Part shown: positions 45,020-54,480 of the stretch, piece after piece
How positions within the stretch are numbered: position 1 is the first letter of the stretch
How the letters are laid out: the number at the start of each line of letters is the position of its first letter
Assembly (NCBI GenBank): GCA_016928075.1
Contig: JAFGLJ010000062.1
Location: 1-64,000 of the forward strand
DNA length: 64,000 nt
Direction of reading: 5' to 3'
From: Bacteroidales bacterium
GTDB lineage: Bacteria; Bacteroidota; Bacteroidia; Bacteroidales; VadinHA17
Made by a program: the position numbers and the translations under genes
Notes under the pieces: generated by a model
Databases searched by the model: none
What the model was told of the DNA's origin: nothing
What the model saw: the letters and a program-made list of their open reading frames with translations, nothing else

Positions 45020-47662
45020 TCACTTAAGGTAGTTTTCCCTGAAAAAGAGATAATATTTGTCAGCATCCTTATCGGCACTGAAACTTTCAAAATTGGATGA
45101 GCTTATGATAAAACTGAGAATTTCGCTTTCTCCAATATTCCTGAGTATTTCAGGGGGATTGAAATTATAGTAATATTCCATTGCATTGGCAATATCCTGA
45201 AATATGCCCACAGTTATCGTAATATATTTATTATCGACCAGTTCACCCCGTGTATTATAATTTTCATTTGTATAATTATCAATATTATAGTTAATTACAT
45301 CAAAGGCTAATCTGTTCATGTCAAGGCCCGTATCTTTCAGAATGATAATAAACCTGTAAGGAGGTGTGTCAAGGGTATCGTATAATTGTTTTGCGATCTG
45401 AATTTCTTCCTCTTTTTTCAGTTCCGGTACTTTTGTGTTAAGGTATGCAATCATTTTGGAGGCTCTGCCTGCTTCCTCCGATCCCGGGAAGCCGGTTGTT
45501 ATCCTGAGGAGTTCTTCCTTCAGGGTTTTTTCACTGACCGATGGGGCCAGTGCAAATGATTTAAGGAGCATGAATTTTGGCAGCAGTTCAGATTCAGGGA
45601 ACTCAACTTCTGCACTGTCACAAATATGAATAACCGCCCGCGTATTTCCATTCAGCCATTCCCGGTATGCTTCATTATATACCTGTTCAGCCCTGTTTTC
45701 TTCCTTTATCCGTGATTCAAGGTAGTCAGGATCGGATAATATTTTTGAATATTCACTTTCAGGGAACCTGTCAATAAGCTTGCTTTTATAAGAATTAGCC
45801 AGGGACAGATCACTGTCTTCGTTCAGCCTGTACATGTTATATAGTGCCTGCGGTACACGGTAATGGACGGGGAACCGTGACATATAATCAGTGTAGGACT
45901 GGTTCGCTTTCTCAATATCATTGAATTTTTCCTGGTATAGCCGGGCAGAGTTATACAAAGCATCGGCAATCATTTTATCGGAGACTTCAATGAGTGAATC
46001 GGTCATAGGCAGGTTTTTGAGATAATACTCTTTGGATTTTGTATCTGCCGCAGTATTATTATTCTCACCCTTCTGTTCTCCGGTGACCTCCGTTCTGTTG
46101 TTTACAGCACCTGTTGTTGATTTGTTGCGTCGCCTCCAGTTATCTTCCAGTTTCCTGTCGCCCCACCTGTTACGGAATTCAGTACGGCCAAAAGTCAGGG
46201 CCGACTGGTTATAGAAATACCATTGGCCGCTTGCCTCTATATTATCCCTGAACCTTCTCTGGTTTTCATAAAACCGGCCCATATTATACCTGTCATCAAC
46301 AGATGCGCTGGCCTGTCTTTCTTCTTCTTCGATTTTTCTTATTATACCGCTTATTATATTGTCAATTTCCGAAGGGCTCAGTGAAGCTATATACTGCAGG
46401 CTGTCCTGGGTGTTTATGATATCGAGATAACTGATGAGTTCGTTCAGGTTTAACGACCTGTTGTAATATTCAGCATACCCCGGATAGTTTTGATCAAGAA
46501 AAGTAACTGCACTGTCATAATACATTTGTGATTGCCGGTAATCGGGTTTATCAAAGTAATAATCGGCCAGCATCAGGTATGATCTTCCCTTTTGATTGTT
46601 GTTAGTTGAACTGCTGGCTGCTGATTGCTTATAATATTCAATTGCTTCATCCTCCTTTCCTTCGCGCATAGAGAGATTACCAAGGGCAAAGTATATCTGG
46701 TCGCGATATTCCCTGTTTTTAGCGTCGCGTAAAAGTTTTCTTAACTGTTTTCTTATATCATCAACATCACCTGATTCAACATTAAAAACACCTGCCTGAC
46801 TGATCCTGGCATTAAACTCCATCTCATACGTTGGGTTAAGTTTGATAACCTCACTGTAATATTTTGTTGCCTGTTCACTGTTGCCTGATTCTTCATACAA
46901 TCTGGCAAGGATAAATGCCGGCCTGTTCTTGTCCTTTTGCCCTGATAGATTATCAAGTGCAGCGGTTAGAGGTTCAAAAGCCCTTTCATATTGATTTTGC
47001 CTGATATACATGTCACCGAGAGTCAGATAATAATCTGCCCTGTCAGTTTTATCAAGCACCTGGGGGTTCATCTCGGTGAGCAGCCTGTTTGCTTCAGGGT
47101 AATTACCCATTTCATTATAGGTCCTGGCAAGCCATATAGTAGATACGGCACGCATTTTTTCATCATGTGTTTCCCGTATATTATGCAATAAAGTTATCCT
47201 CGCCTCATCCGGTTCATTTTTAAGCAGCTGTGCTTTACCCATTAAAAGATAACTATCGTCGACCCAGTTGTTATAGTCCTTCCGGTCAAAAAATTCCTGC
47301 TCTTTTTCACTCAAAGGCTTATTATCATCCATTTCGGGTTTTGCTGTCATTGAATGCAGGCTTATCAGTTTGGATGCTTTCAGTATTGCCCTGTCCATAT
47401 CGCCAGTACCAGCCCTCGCAGCATTCTCGTCGCTGTACTCAAAAACCGGGATCAGCATGGTATAATCATCCTCGTACGCATCTTCTATTCTTTTTACTCC
47501 ATTCAGATATGCTTCATTTGCATTATAGTAAATATTATAATTGGAGGTTAAATTGTGATAAAATCGGCTGAGATTGGTGTTTTTTTCAACTGAGCATGAG
47601 GCTACCACCAGGCCTGTGGCCAGCACAATAGAAATCCTATTTGACTTAAGGAATTTTCCCAA
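45020..47662 (-). CDS. porW: TPR lipoprotein PorW/SprE
   Basis: 880 residues with lipobox VVASC (Cys23). LSRFYHNLTSNYNIYYNANEAY directly follows, the hallmark of PorW/SprE. Tetratricopeptide repeats fill about 120-470 (for example DSYLLMGKAQLLKNEPDEAR, TIWLARTYNEMGNYPEANRL, ADYYLTLGDMYIRQNQYERA) and again about 580-720. PorW is required for T9SS function and contacts the PorKN ring in related species. It lies upstream of porX, with a 42-bp gap. Confidence 0.88.
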   Translation of the reverse strand: MGKFLKSNRISIVLATGLVVASCSVEKNTNLSRFYHNLTSNYNIYYNANEAYLNGVKRIEDAYEDDYTMLIPVFEYSDENAARAGTGDMDRAILKASKLISLHSMTAKPEMDDNKPLSEKEQEFFDRKDYNNWVDDSYLLMGKAQLLKNEPDEARITLLHNIRETHDEKMRAVSTIWLARTYNEMGNYPEANRLLTEMNPQVLDKTDRADYYLTLGDMYIRQNQYERAFEPLTAALDNLSGQKDKNRPAFILARLYEESGNSEQATKYYSEVIKLNPTYEMEFNARISQAGVFNVESGDVDDIRKQLRKLLRDAKNREYRDQIYFALGNLSMREGKEDEAIEYYKQSAASSSTNNNQKGRSYLMLADYYFDKPDYRQSQMYYDSAVTFLDQNYPGYAEYYNRSLNLNELISYLDIINTQDSLQYIASLSPSEIDNIISGIIRKIEEEERQASASVDDRYNMGRFYENQRRFRDNIEASGQWYFYNQSALTFGRTEFRNRWGDRKLEDNWRRRNKSTTGAVNNRTEVTGEQKGENNNTAADTKSKEYYLKNLPMTDSLIEVSDKMIADALYNSARLYQEKFNDIEKANQSYTDYMSRFPVHYRVPQALYNMYRLNEDSDLSLANSYKSKLIDRFPESEYSKILSDPDYLESRIKEENRAEQVYNEAYREWLNGNTRAVIHICDSAEVEFPESELLPKFMLLKSFALAPSVSEKTLKEELLRITTGFPGSEEAGRASKMIAYLNTKVPELKKEEEIQIAKQLYDTLDTPPYRFIIILKDTGLDMNRLAFDVINYNIDNYTNENYNTRGELVDNKYITITVGIFQDIANAMEYYYNFNPPEILRNIGESEILSFIISSSNFESFSADKDADKYYLFFRENYLK

Positions 47663-47738
47663 ATCAATTATTTTACTGTATTAACTGCTAAAATTAGCAA
47701 ATAGTATATTAACAGCTGTGAAATTGATAAATAAAGCC

Positions 47739-47984
47739 TTATACAGCAGCCACCCCTGCAATTTCTGGAACTTCTTTCATCAGAGCCTGTTCAACTCCTC
47801 CTTTAAGAGTCTGCATACTGAAAGGGCAGCCATGGCACGCTCCTTTCAGTTTTACTTTTACTATGAAGTCATCTGTTATTTCAACAAGGTCTATATCACC
47901 TCCGTCAGCCTGTAGATAAGGTCTTAATTTATCCAATGTTGCTTTAACCCTGGATTGAAGGCTTTCCATTTTATCTGCTTCCAT
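47739..47984 (-). CDS. NifU C-terminal-like Fe-S protein
   Basis: 81 residues. LRPYLQADGGDIDLVEI and the CxxC motif Cys50-His-Gly-Cys53 (KGACHGCPFS) define the NifU/Nfu scaffold domain that carries a labile iron-sulfur cluster. Residue 1 may be ATG 47984 or Met6. It starts 6 bp after the mrp gene, fitting an Fe-S delivery pair. Confidence 0.9.
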   Translation of the reverse strand: MEADKMESLQSRVKATLDKLRPYLQADGGDIDLVEITDDFIVKVKLKGACHGCPFSMQTLKGGVEQALMKEVPEIAGVAAV

Positions 47985-47990
47985 AATTTC

Positions 47991-49088
47991 TTAATTTACG
48001 TGTACTTTTTGGGTTGGTCCCTTTTTCCTGTTTCTCTCTTCCGTTTTTTCAACCAGTTGAACTGCCAGTTTTTCGAATGCCTTTCCTACGGCATCATCCT
48101 GCAGTGCTACCGGTAAGCCACTGTCGCCGCTATCGCAGATACTCTGGACAACAGGTATTTGCCCGAGCAGTGGTATATTCATATCTTCCGCCAGTTTCTT
48201 ACATCCTTCTTTCCCGAAGATATAATATTTATTACCAGGAAGTTCAGCCGGTGTAAACCATGACATATTCTCCACAAGTCCCAGCACGGGGACATTTATC
48301 TTTTCATTACTGAACATGGATATTCCCTTTATTGCGTCGGCCAGTGCAACTTTCTGGGGGGTGGATACTATAACCGCCCCAGTTACACCAACTGACTGGA
48401 CCAGTGTAAGGTGTATGTCACTGGTTCCCGGAGGAAGATCAACAATAAGGTAGTCAAGTTCACCCCAGTCACCTGATCCCAGGAGCTGCTTAAGGAAATT
48501 TGAAGCCAAGGGGCCACGCCAGACAACAGCATCGTCCTGGGAAACAAAATAACCTATAGACAGCACTTTTATACCATACTTTTCTATAGGAACAACCAGT
48601 TCTTTTTCACCCTCTTTTCTGACAAAAGGCCTTTCACCTTCAGTGTCCAGCATTTTGGGAGCGGAGGGTCCAAAAATATCGGCATCGAGTAGACCTGTAG
48701 CATATCCTTGTCGGGCAAGTGCAACAGCGACATTAATCGCTATTGTTGATTTTCCCACGCCACCCTTACCTGATGCTATTGCGATAATGTTTTTTACCCC
48801 CGGAATAAGCTCGTCGGCCATTTGTTCAAACTTCACCCTGGGCCCGGGGCCTTTGATTTCAACCGAAGCGATTTGAGTATCAGGGCCAAAAGCATCTTTG
48901 AGTGCTTTTACACATGCATGTTTCAGGGATGACGCCACGGGGTCTTTTTGCTTTTCGGTCTTAAGTATTATTATAATTCCTTCAGCAGTATGTTCTGCTT
49001 TTTCGACCATACCCAGTGTAACAATGTCCTCTCTGCCGGGATATTTGACTTTTTTCAGTACTTCAAGTAGTTGTTGATGTGAATACAT
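47991..49088 (-). CDS. mrp: Mrp/NBP35-family Fe-S carrier ATPase
   Basis: 365 residues. An N-terminal MIP18/DUF59 domain (about 1-85) precedes a deviant Walker ATPase: SGKGGVGKST (106-115), DADIFGPSAPKMLD and DYLIVDLPPGTSDIHLT. It is an Fe-S cluster carrier or assembly factor. A CxxC typical of some ApbC is not seen; the Bacteroidota form VENMSWFTPAELPGNKYYIF is present instead. Followed by the Nfu-like gene. Confidence 0.92.
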   Translation of the reverse strand: MYSHQQLLEVLKKVKYPGREDIVTLGMVEKAEHTAEGIIIILKTEKQKDPVASSLKHACVKALKDAFGPDTQIASVEIKGPGPRVKFEQMADELIPGVKNIIAIASGKGGVGKSTIAINVAVALARQGYATGLLDADIFGPSAPKMLDTEGERPFVRKEGEKELVVPIEKYGIKVLSIGYFVSQDDAVVWRGPLASNFLKQLLGSGDWGELDYLIVDLPPGTSDIHLTLVQSVGVTGAVIVSTPQKVALADAIKGISMFSNEKINVPVLGLVENMSWFTPAELPGNKYYIFGKEGCKKLAEDMNIPLLGQIPVVQSICDSGDSGLPVALQDDAVGKAFEKLAVQLVEKTEERNRKKGPTQKVHVN

Positions 49089-49176
49089 TTTTCAGATAAT
49101 TTTACAGCTTGTTTTTATTTAAACTAAACAAAGAAAAAGATACAAGTTTACGGAAATTTTTCCTGAGCTCAAAGGA

Positions 49177-49512
49177 CTAATCAAGTTCAGTCGATGGATC
49201 CCAGAATTTTTCCCTGAAATTAATTATACGGTCGTTTTCAATAACCGCACCCTCATTTTCAAGTAATTGTTGCATGGTGGTTGAATTTCCGAAATGATGC
49301 TTGCCGGTAAGAAGGCCGTTCCTGTTTACCACCCGGTGTGCAGGAATATATTCTTCCCTTGTATGACAGTTATTAAGTGCCCAGCCCACCATGCGTGCCG
49401 ATCCTGCTGTGGCAATATATCTTGCTATGGCACCATATGATGTAACCTTTCCATATGGGATTTTAGCTGTTATTTCATATACTCGTTCAAAGAATGAATA
49501 TTCAGTCTTCAT
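49177..49512 (-). CDS. Alkyltransferase-like (ATL) protein, MGMT fold
   Basis: 111 residues from ATG 49512 (MKTEYSFFERVYEITAKIPY), overlapping trmB by 11 bp; a longer frame would lie within trmB. The MGMT DNA-binding domain is complete (IPYGKVTSYGAIARYIATAG, helix with RMVGWALNN). The active-site PCHRV reads PAHRV (Ala34 in this numbering is part of PAHRVVN), so no alkyl acceptor cysteine is left. ATL proteins bind O6-alkylguanine and pass it to nucleotide excision repair. Last gene of a ricT-gldH-trmB-ATL unit. Confidence 0.85.
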   Translation of the reverse strand: MKTEYSFFERVYEITAKIPYGKVTSYGAIARYIATAGSARMVGWALNNCHTREEYIPAHRVVNRNGLLTGKHHFGNSTTMQQLLENEGAVIENDRIINFREKFWDPSTELD

Positions 49513-50209
49513 CAGCATTAATTTCGATAAGGGGTTTGTCGTTTTCAATCCTGAAGCAGATGTATTTTATTTTTTCCCCAGCATCAAGGAACATTTGCTC
49601 GTATTGAGTACGTATTAAAAGACTTTCACCTGGTTCTTTTTCAGAATACAGGTCAGGAGATTCAGAAATGATATGCAGGTTGTTCTTATTGATCAGGTTC
49701 ATTGTATAGTCATACAGTTCCCGGCTATCTGTTTTAAGGTGGATCAGTCCTCCTTTTTTAAGGAATGAGCGATAACTGTTAAGAAATCGTGAGCCGGTAA
49801 GTCTTTTCTTGCTCCTTTTTTTCTTTAATTGAGGATCGGGGAAGGTTAGCCAGATCTCGTCAACTTCATCCCTGTCGAAAAATGATTCTATAAGCTCTAT
49901 CCTTGTTCTTAAGAACCCCACATTTCCTATTGATTGCTTCTCTGCTGTCATAGCACCTTTCCACATCCTGGCTCCTTTTATGTCGATACCCAGGAAGTTC
50001 TTTCCAGGAAACAACCTGGCCATCCCGATGGTGTATTCACCTTTGCCACAACCAAGTTCAAGGATAAGTGGGTTATTATTGCCAAAAAACGCCTCCTTCC
50101 ATCTGCCTTTCAATTCATGATCTTTCCCGAACACATCTTCAAAACGGGGCTGTATGACATGGGAATAATTTTCCATCTCGGCCCATCTCTTCAATTTGTT
50201 CTTGCCCAC
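49502..50209 (-). CDS. trmB: tRNA (guanine-N7-)-methyltransferase
   Basis: 235 residues. SAM-binding ILELGCGKGEYTIGMA, IDIKGARMWKGAM, and the TrmB motif TFPDPQLKKKRSKKRLTGS (in WLTFPDPQ) with the C-terminal FLKKGGLIHLKTD. It makes m7G46 in tRNA. 12 bp after gldH; its end overlaps the ATL gene. Confidence 0.94.
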   Translation of the reverse strand: MGKNKLKRWAEMENYSHVIQPRFEDVFGKDHELKGRWKEAFFGNNNPLILELGCGKGEYTIGMARLFPGKNFLGIDIKGARMWKGAMTAEKQSIGNVGFLRTRIELIESFFDRDEVDEIWLTFPDPQLKKKRSKKRLTGSRFLNSYRSFLKKGGLIHLKTDSRELYDYTMNLINKNNLHIISESPDLYSEKEPGESLLIRTQYEQMFLDAGEKIKYICFRIENDKPLIEINADED

Positions 50210-50221
50210 AGCCTAAGGTCT

Positions 50222-50710
50222 TTATCGTTTTCTTTTTCTGATCTGTATTCCTATGTCAGTTACACCATCAAGATTTTGATCCCTCATGCCATGCTGGATA
50301 CTGAAGGTATAAATTCCTTCATCGGGGAACAGTATATTGGTTTTGAAAGGTACTGACAGGTCATTTACATCACCCAGCCCTGAGCCATACCAGTATCCTT
50401 TTTCATCAGCCAGGTAATATTCAAGGGTATCTTTAATACTTATTTCCTGCGGCGAGGTAGTTTTTATGAAAAGAAAAAGGTTACGATAAGGATAAGACTT
50501 ATCGGTGCGTATTATGAGGTTGATATCATAAGCATTGATGGTATCGTTCACAGGGACCTCAAATGTGATTGTATTACTGGCATTCCAGGTATATCCGGGG
50601 ATCTTTTCACTATCAGCATAAATGTTTGCCGGGTTACATGAATTGAGGCAGGCGGATGTTAAAATAATCATAACCGGAATTAGAAAGCTGATATTATTCT
50701 CTTTTTTCAT
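50222..50710 (-). CDS. gldH: Gliding motility lipoprotein GldH
   Basis: 162 residues with a lipobox (LNSC, Cys25). NPANIYADSEKIPGYTWNASN and the mid segment YPYRNLFLFIKTTSP, DTLEYYLADEKGYWYGSGLG, GIYTFSIQHGMRD are the GldH pattern. GldH is an outer-membrane lipoprotein needed for gliding and chitin use in Flavobacterium; many non-gliding Bacteroidota keep it. It overlaps ricT by 17 bp. Confidence 0.9.
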   Translation of the reverse strand: MKKENNISFLIPVMIILTSACLNSCNPANIYADSEKIPGYTWNASNTITFEVPVNDTINAYDINLIIRTDKSYPYRNLFLFIKTTSPQEISIKDTLEYYLADEKGYWYGSGLGDVNDLSVPFKTNILFPDEGIYTFSIQHGMRDQNLDGVTDIGIQIRKRKR

Positions 50711-51830
50711 TATCGTTTTTTCCTTTTCCCCTTTTCTTTTTTCTTTTCTTTTTATCCTGTATTTTTTCGAACCTTGTGAGGCTGTCGTTGCCTAAAACGT
50801 CATTATAACTGTCGGAACTAATATTATCAAACGCATTTTCAAGCAGTTTAGGCGGTTTTTCGCCGTTTCTGTTCATTTTCTGTATTTCAATAACCCTTTC
50901 AACGGGTACTGCAATCATATTTACAGGATTATCAGGTTCGAAAGAATACCAGTAAATTCCTTTATATATTTCCATTTTACAGAACCATGCTTTCCCTTCC
51001 TGTGTTTCGAGTGGATCTTTGGAGGGGAATGACTTTTGTTTATCCACGTAGCAGTCAAGTTCGTAGTTCAGGCAGCATTTTAATTTTCCACATTGGCCTG
51101 CAAGTTTCTGGGGATTAAGTGACAGGTCCTGGCACCTTGCGTATGCGGTGGTTACGGATATGAAATTAGATAGGTAGGAAGAGCAGCATAGTTCCCTTCC
51201 GCAGGATCCTATTCCTCCTATTCTACCCGCTTCCTGCCTTGCTCCAATCTGACGCATCTCAATCCTGACCCTGAACTGCTCGGCAAGCACTTTAATAAGT
51301 TGCCTGAAGTCAACCCTCTCATCTGCAATATAGTAAAATATAGCCTTTGTTTTGTCACCCTGATATTCAACATCTCCTATTTTCATATAAAGATTTAGGT
51401 CCTGTGCTATTTTTCGTGATTTAAGCATTGCCGGAATTTCCTGTTTTCTTGCTTCCTCCCATTTATCAATATCGACAGGTTTGGCTTTACGGTATATCTT
51501 TTTTATTTCATCAGGCTCCGGGACTACTTTTTGTTGTTTTAACTTCAATTTCGCAAGTCTGCCTGTCATCGATACTCTTCCAATATCATGCCCGGGTGAT
51601 GCTTCGACGGCTACAATATCTCCTTCTTCCACCCTGAGCTTATTTACATTGCGGTAGAATCCTTTACGGGTGTTTTTAAAATGTATCTCAACAATATCTG
51701 TCTCAAGGCCTGTATCAGGTATATCTGAAAGCCAGTTTACGGAATTTAACTTTTGATCTTCTAACCAGTATATTGTTTTCTCAGTGATGTTATTATCATC
51801 CTCTGATATTCTGTACTCCTCGTCATCCAT
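50694..51830 (-). CDS. PSP1/RicT-family regulatory protein
   Basis: 378 residues. The PSP1 domain covers about 30-260, with paired cysteines in GIGSCGRELCCSSYLS and LAGQCGKLKCCLNYELDCY, which in RicT (YaaT) bind an Fe-S cluster. RicT works with RicA and RicF in RNA maturation in Firmicutes; the role in Bacteroidota is less clear. A Lys/Arg-rich tail ends the protein. First gene of the gldH operon, with a strong promoter at 51905-51935. Confidence 0.88.
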   Translation of the reverse strand: MDDEEYRISEDDNNITEKTIYWLEDQKLNSVNWLSDIPDTGLETDIVEIHFKNTRKGFYRNVNKLRVEEGDIVAVEASPGHDIGRVSMTGRLAKLKLKQQKVVPEPDEIKKIYRKAKPVDIDKWEEARKQEIPAMLKSRKIAQDLNLYMKIGDVEYQGDKTKAIFYYIADERVDFRQLIKVLAEQFRVRIEMRQIGARQEAGRIGGIGSCGRELCCSSYLSNFISVTTAYARCQDLSLNPQKLAGQCGKLKCCLNYELDCYVDKQKSFPSKDPLETQEGKAWFCKMEIYKGIYWYSFEPDNPVNMIAVPVERVIEIQKMNRNGEKPPKLLENAFDNISSDSYNDVLGNDSLTRFEKIQDKKKRKKKRGKGKNDNEKRE

Positions 51831-51846
51831 TATCTAGTTTTTTAAT

Positions 51847-51864
51847 CCCCCTCAAATGCGGGGG
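51847..51864 (-). promoter_or_regulatory. 5' leader hairpin before the RicT gene
   Basis: CCCCC (51847-51851) pairs with GGGGG (51860-51864) across an 8-base loop, 17 bp upstream of the ATG and within the predicted ~65-nt leader. Function unknown. Confidence 0.35.
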
Positions 51865-51904
51865 TGGCTTTATATGGTGGACACAACTGTATTTTTGGGT
51901 CAGG

Positions 51905-51935
51905 CAAATTTAATTATAATTTGACTTAATATCAA
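51905..51935 (-). promoter_or_regulatory. Bacteroidota promoter for ricT-gldH-trmB-ATL (TTG-N20-TAAATTTG)
   Basis: Minus-strand TTG (51935-51933), 20-bp spacer, TAAATTTG (51912-51905). Both elements and the spacer match the consensus. The predicted start is about 65-70 bp upstream of the RicT ATG. Confidence 0.7.
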
Positions 51936-51961
51936 TTATTTATTACGGGCAAATTAAGGGT

Positions 51962-53086
51962 TCAGCGTATAAGCCCTGTCACCTTGAGTGCAAGGTCGAG
52001 AAAAATAATCCTGGGATTACCATTGGCTGCTATATGGGAATATGCTTTTGAAAACTCATCATTAAGGCCTGCAATATTTTTATTGTTTATAAACGAATTG
52101 AATTTTTTCGCAAATTCAGCTTCCCTTCCTTCCAGCAATACAAGGTCATTATTATTCCCTGCAATATTAAGTATGTAGTTCTCACGGAGTTGTGAAAGAG
52201 AGTAACTAAGGAATCCTTTTTGTGCTTCCCTTCCTTTTGTAGCCATCTCTTCGGACCATTCGGCCAGAGATGGGATATCCCTCTTATACGCCAGCCTCAT
52301 AAGTTCGATGAAACTTGTAAGATTTACTATCCTTGATTCATTTTCTTCAATAAATTCAGTGGCTCTGAGATAGTTACCCTGTGAAAGACGGGCAATCATG
52401 CCGGCCTTTCTTTCTTCAAGGTTATACACCTTCATGATTTGATTACTGATGGCATCGTGGTCTATAGAAGGAATTCTGACAAACTGGCATCTTGACATTA
52501 TTGTTGGCAATATCATATCAGGTTCTTCTGATACAAGCAGGAAGAGTGTTTTATCGGGCGGTTCCTCTATCATTTTCAGCAACTTATTGGCAGTGGCAGG
52601 GTGCATCCTCTCAGGCATCCATATTATCATGACTTTAAAGTCAGACTCATAGGTTTTAAGGCTCAGTTTCTTAATTATTTCACCAGCCTCCGATGCATAT
52701 ATTAAACCCTGCTGGTTTTTAACACCTATTTCTGCAAGCCACTGGTTGAGGTTGAAATAGGGTGATTTATTAACGAAAGCCCTCCATTCTGAGATAAAAT
52801 TATCACTCACTGTTTCCCCTGATCCCTTGTTAATCACAGGGAAAACAAAGTGCAGGTCGGGATGTATCAGCTTTCCGTATTTGATACATGAAGGGCATGT
52901 GCCACAGGAGTCATCACCCTGCCTGTTTTCACATGATATGAACTGGGCAAAGGCAATAGCCAGGGCCAGTTTACCACATCCCTGGGGACCGGCAAAAATC
53001 TGGGCATGACTTACCCTTTCCTCTTTAACCGACCTGGTGAGTTTATTTATTATTTCATCCTGTCCTATAATATCCGAAAACTTCAT
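51962..53086 (-). CDS. holB: DNA polymerase III delta' subunit
   Basis: 374 residues. AAA+ clamp-loader fold: P-loop-like GPQGCGKLALA (33-43), zinc module Cys52, Cys61, Cys64, Cys67 (SCGTCPSC), MPERMHPATANKLLKMIEE and the SRC motif in TIMSRCQFV. The P-loop has Leu40 after the lysine where active loaders have Thr/Ser, as expected for a non-ATP-binding delta'. It helps load the sliding clamp. Confidence 0.9.
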   Translation of the reverse strand: MKFSDIIGQDEIINKLTRSVKEERVSHAQIFAGPQGCGKLALAIAFAQFISCENRQGDDSCGTCPSCIKYGKLIHPDLHFVFPVINKGSGETVSDNFISEWRAFVNKSPYFNLNQWLAEIGVKNQQGLIYASEAGEIIKKLSLKTYESDFKVMIIWMPERMHPATANKLLKMIEEPPDKTLFLLVSEEPDMILPTIMSRCQFVRIPSIDHDAISNQIMKVYNLEERKAGMIARLSQGNYLRATEFIEENESRIVNLTSFIELMRLAYKRDIPSLAEWSEEMATKGREAQKGFLSYSLSQLRENYILNIAGNNNDLVLLEGREAEFAKKFNSFINNKNIAGLNDEFSKAYSHIAANGNPRIIFLDLALKVTGLIR

Positions 53087-53146
53087 TTACATGTTTTTAC
53101 CAGGAACAAAAATAGAAAATAAGATTCATTTTTGATGAAAATATTG

Positions 53147-53154
53147 TAGGTTTG
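53147..53154 (+). promoter_or_regulatory. -7 box (TAGGTTTG) for pgk
   Basis: TAnnTTTG match 117 bp before the pgk ATG, giving a long AT-rich leader. A TTG lies only 12 bp upstream, too close for the standard -33. Confidence 0.4.
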
Positions 53155-53271
53155 TATATCGTTGTAATAACATGGTTTTTAATATTTTAATATTTATATA
53201 TCATTAATTTACAGGCCTTTATTCCTGATTCGTTTTTGGGTCTGATTTGCAAACATTAAAACACACAGGTA

Positions 53272-54459
53272 ATGAAAAACATCAACAGTTATAATTTCAA
53301 GGGGAAGAAAGCCATTGTGAGGGTAGATTTCAATGTTCCGCTTAACAGTAATTTCATGGTAACTGACAATACGAGGATAAAAGGAGCGCTTCCTACAATA
53401 ATAAAGATAATAGATGATGGAGGTTCAGCAGTTCTCATGTCACATCTTGGCAGACCGAAAGAAGGACCGGAAGAGAGATTCTCGCTGAAACATGTTGTCT
53501 CTGAACTTGAAAGGCTTACAGGGACAGATGTCAAATTTGCACCGGATTGTATAGGAGATGAGACATTGAAATTAAAAGAAAGCCTGAAACCGGGAGATAT
53601 TTTGTTGCTTGAGAACCTCAGGTTTTACAAGGAAGAAACAAAAGGGGATGAAGGTTTTGCGGAAAAACTCGCTGAAGGATGCGATGTTTATGTAAATGAT
53701 GCTTTTGGTACAGCTCACAGGGCACACGCATCAACAACCATTATCGCCCGTTTTTTTCCTGATGAAAAACTCTTCGGATTTCTTATTAATAAGGAACTTG
53801 AGAGTATGGACAAATTAATGCACGATCCGGAAAGACCATTCACTGCTATAATGGGAGGAGCCAAGGTATCGGATAAAATACTTATAATTGAAAACCTGCT
53901 CGGCAGGGTGGATAACCTTATTATAGGAGGGGGAATGGCTTATACATTCATTAAGTCACAGGGAGGTCAGATAGGAAATTCTCTATGCGAAGAAGACAAG
54001 CTGGATATTGCTCTTAATATAATTAAATCAGCCCGGCGGAAAAATGTCAATATTTACCTGCCGGCTGACAGCATAAATGCTGATAAGTTTGATGAAAATG
54101 CTAAGACAGATAAATCTGATTCGGAATCCGTTAAGGAAGGCTGGATGGGTCTGGATATAGGAGAAAAAGCAATAAGGGAATTCTCGGAAGTTATCAGGGG
54201 ATCAAAAACCATCCTGTGGAACGGCCCTATGGGGGTCTTTGAAATGGAGAAATTTTCAAAGGGAACAAGCGAAATTGCTAAAGCTATCGCAGAAGCAACG
54301 GATAAGGGTGCTTTCAGTCTTATTGGTGGAGGCGATTCGGTTGCGGCAATAAACAAGAATAAGCTTGCAGATAAGGTAAGTTACGTTTCCACGGGAGGAG
54401 GTGCCATGCTTGAATATATGGAAGGTAAAGTACTTCCCGGTATTGCAGCTATAAGGTGA
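53272..54459 (+). CDS. pgk: Phosphoglycerate kinase
   Basis: 395 residues, standard length. Motifs: [10 protein letters not shown] (start), [48 protein letters not shown] and the C-terminal [14 protein letters not shown]. It transfers the phosphate of 1,3-bisphosphoglycerate to ADP in glycolysis. The next two genes run the same way, 21 bp downstream. Confidence 0.96.
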   Translation: MKNINSYNFKGKKAIVRVDFNVPLNSNFMVTDNTRIKGALPTIIKIIDDGGSAVLMSHLGRPKEGPEERFSLKHVVSELERLTGTDVKFAPDCIGDETLKLKESLKPGDILLLENLRFYKEETKGDEGFAEKLAEGCDVYVNDAFGTAHRAHASTTIIARFFPDEKLFGFLINKELESMDKLMHDPERPFTAIMGGAKVSDKILIIENLLGRVDNLIIGGGMAYTFIKSQGGQIGNSLCEEDKLDIALNIIKSARRKNVNIYLPADSINADKFDENAKTDKSDSESVKEGWMGLDIGEKAIREFSEVIRGSKTILWNGPMGVFEMEKFSKGTSEIAKAIAEATDKGAFSLIGGGDSVAAINKNKLADKVSYVSTGGGAMLEYMEGKVLPGIAAIR

Positions 54460-54480
54460 GATGAGGAATAATATATAAAT

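Noticed and set aside
51962..53086. Inactivated clamp-loader gene because of the GKL P-loop
   Set aside because: Delta' subunits normally lack ATP binding, so the altered P-loop is the expected state and not decay.
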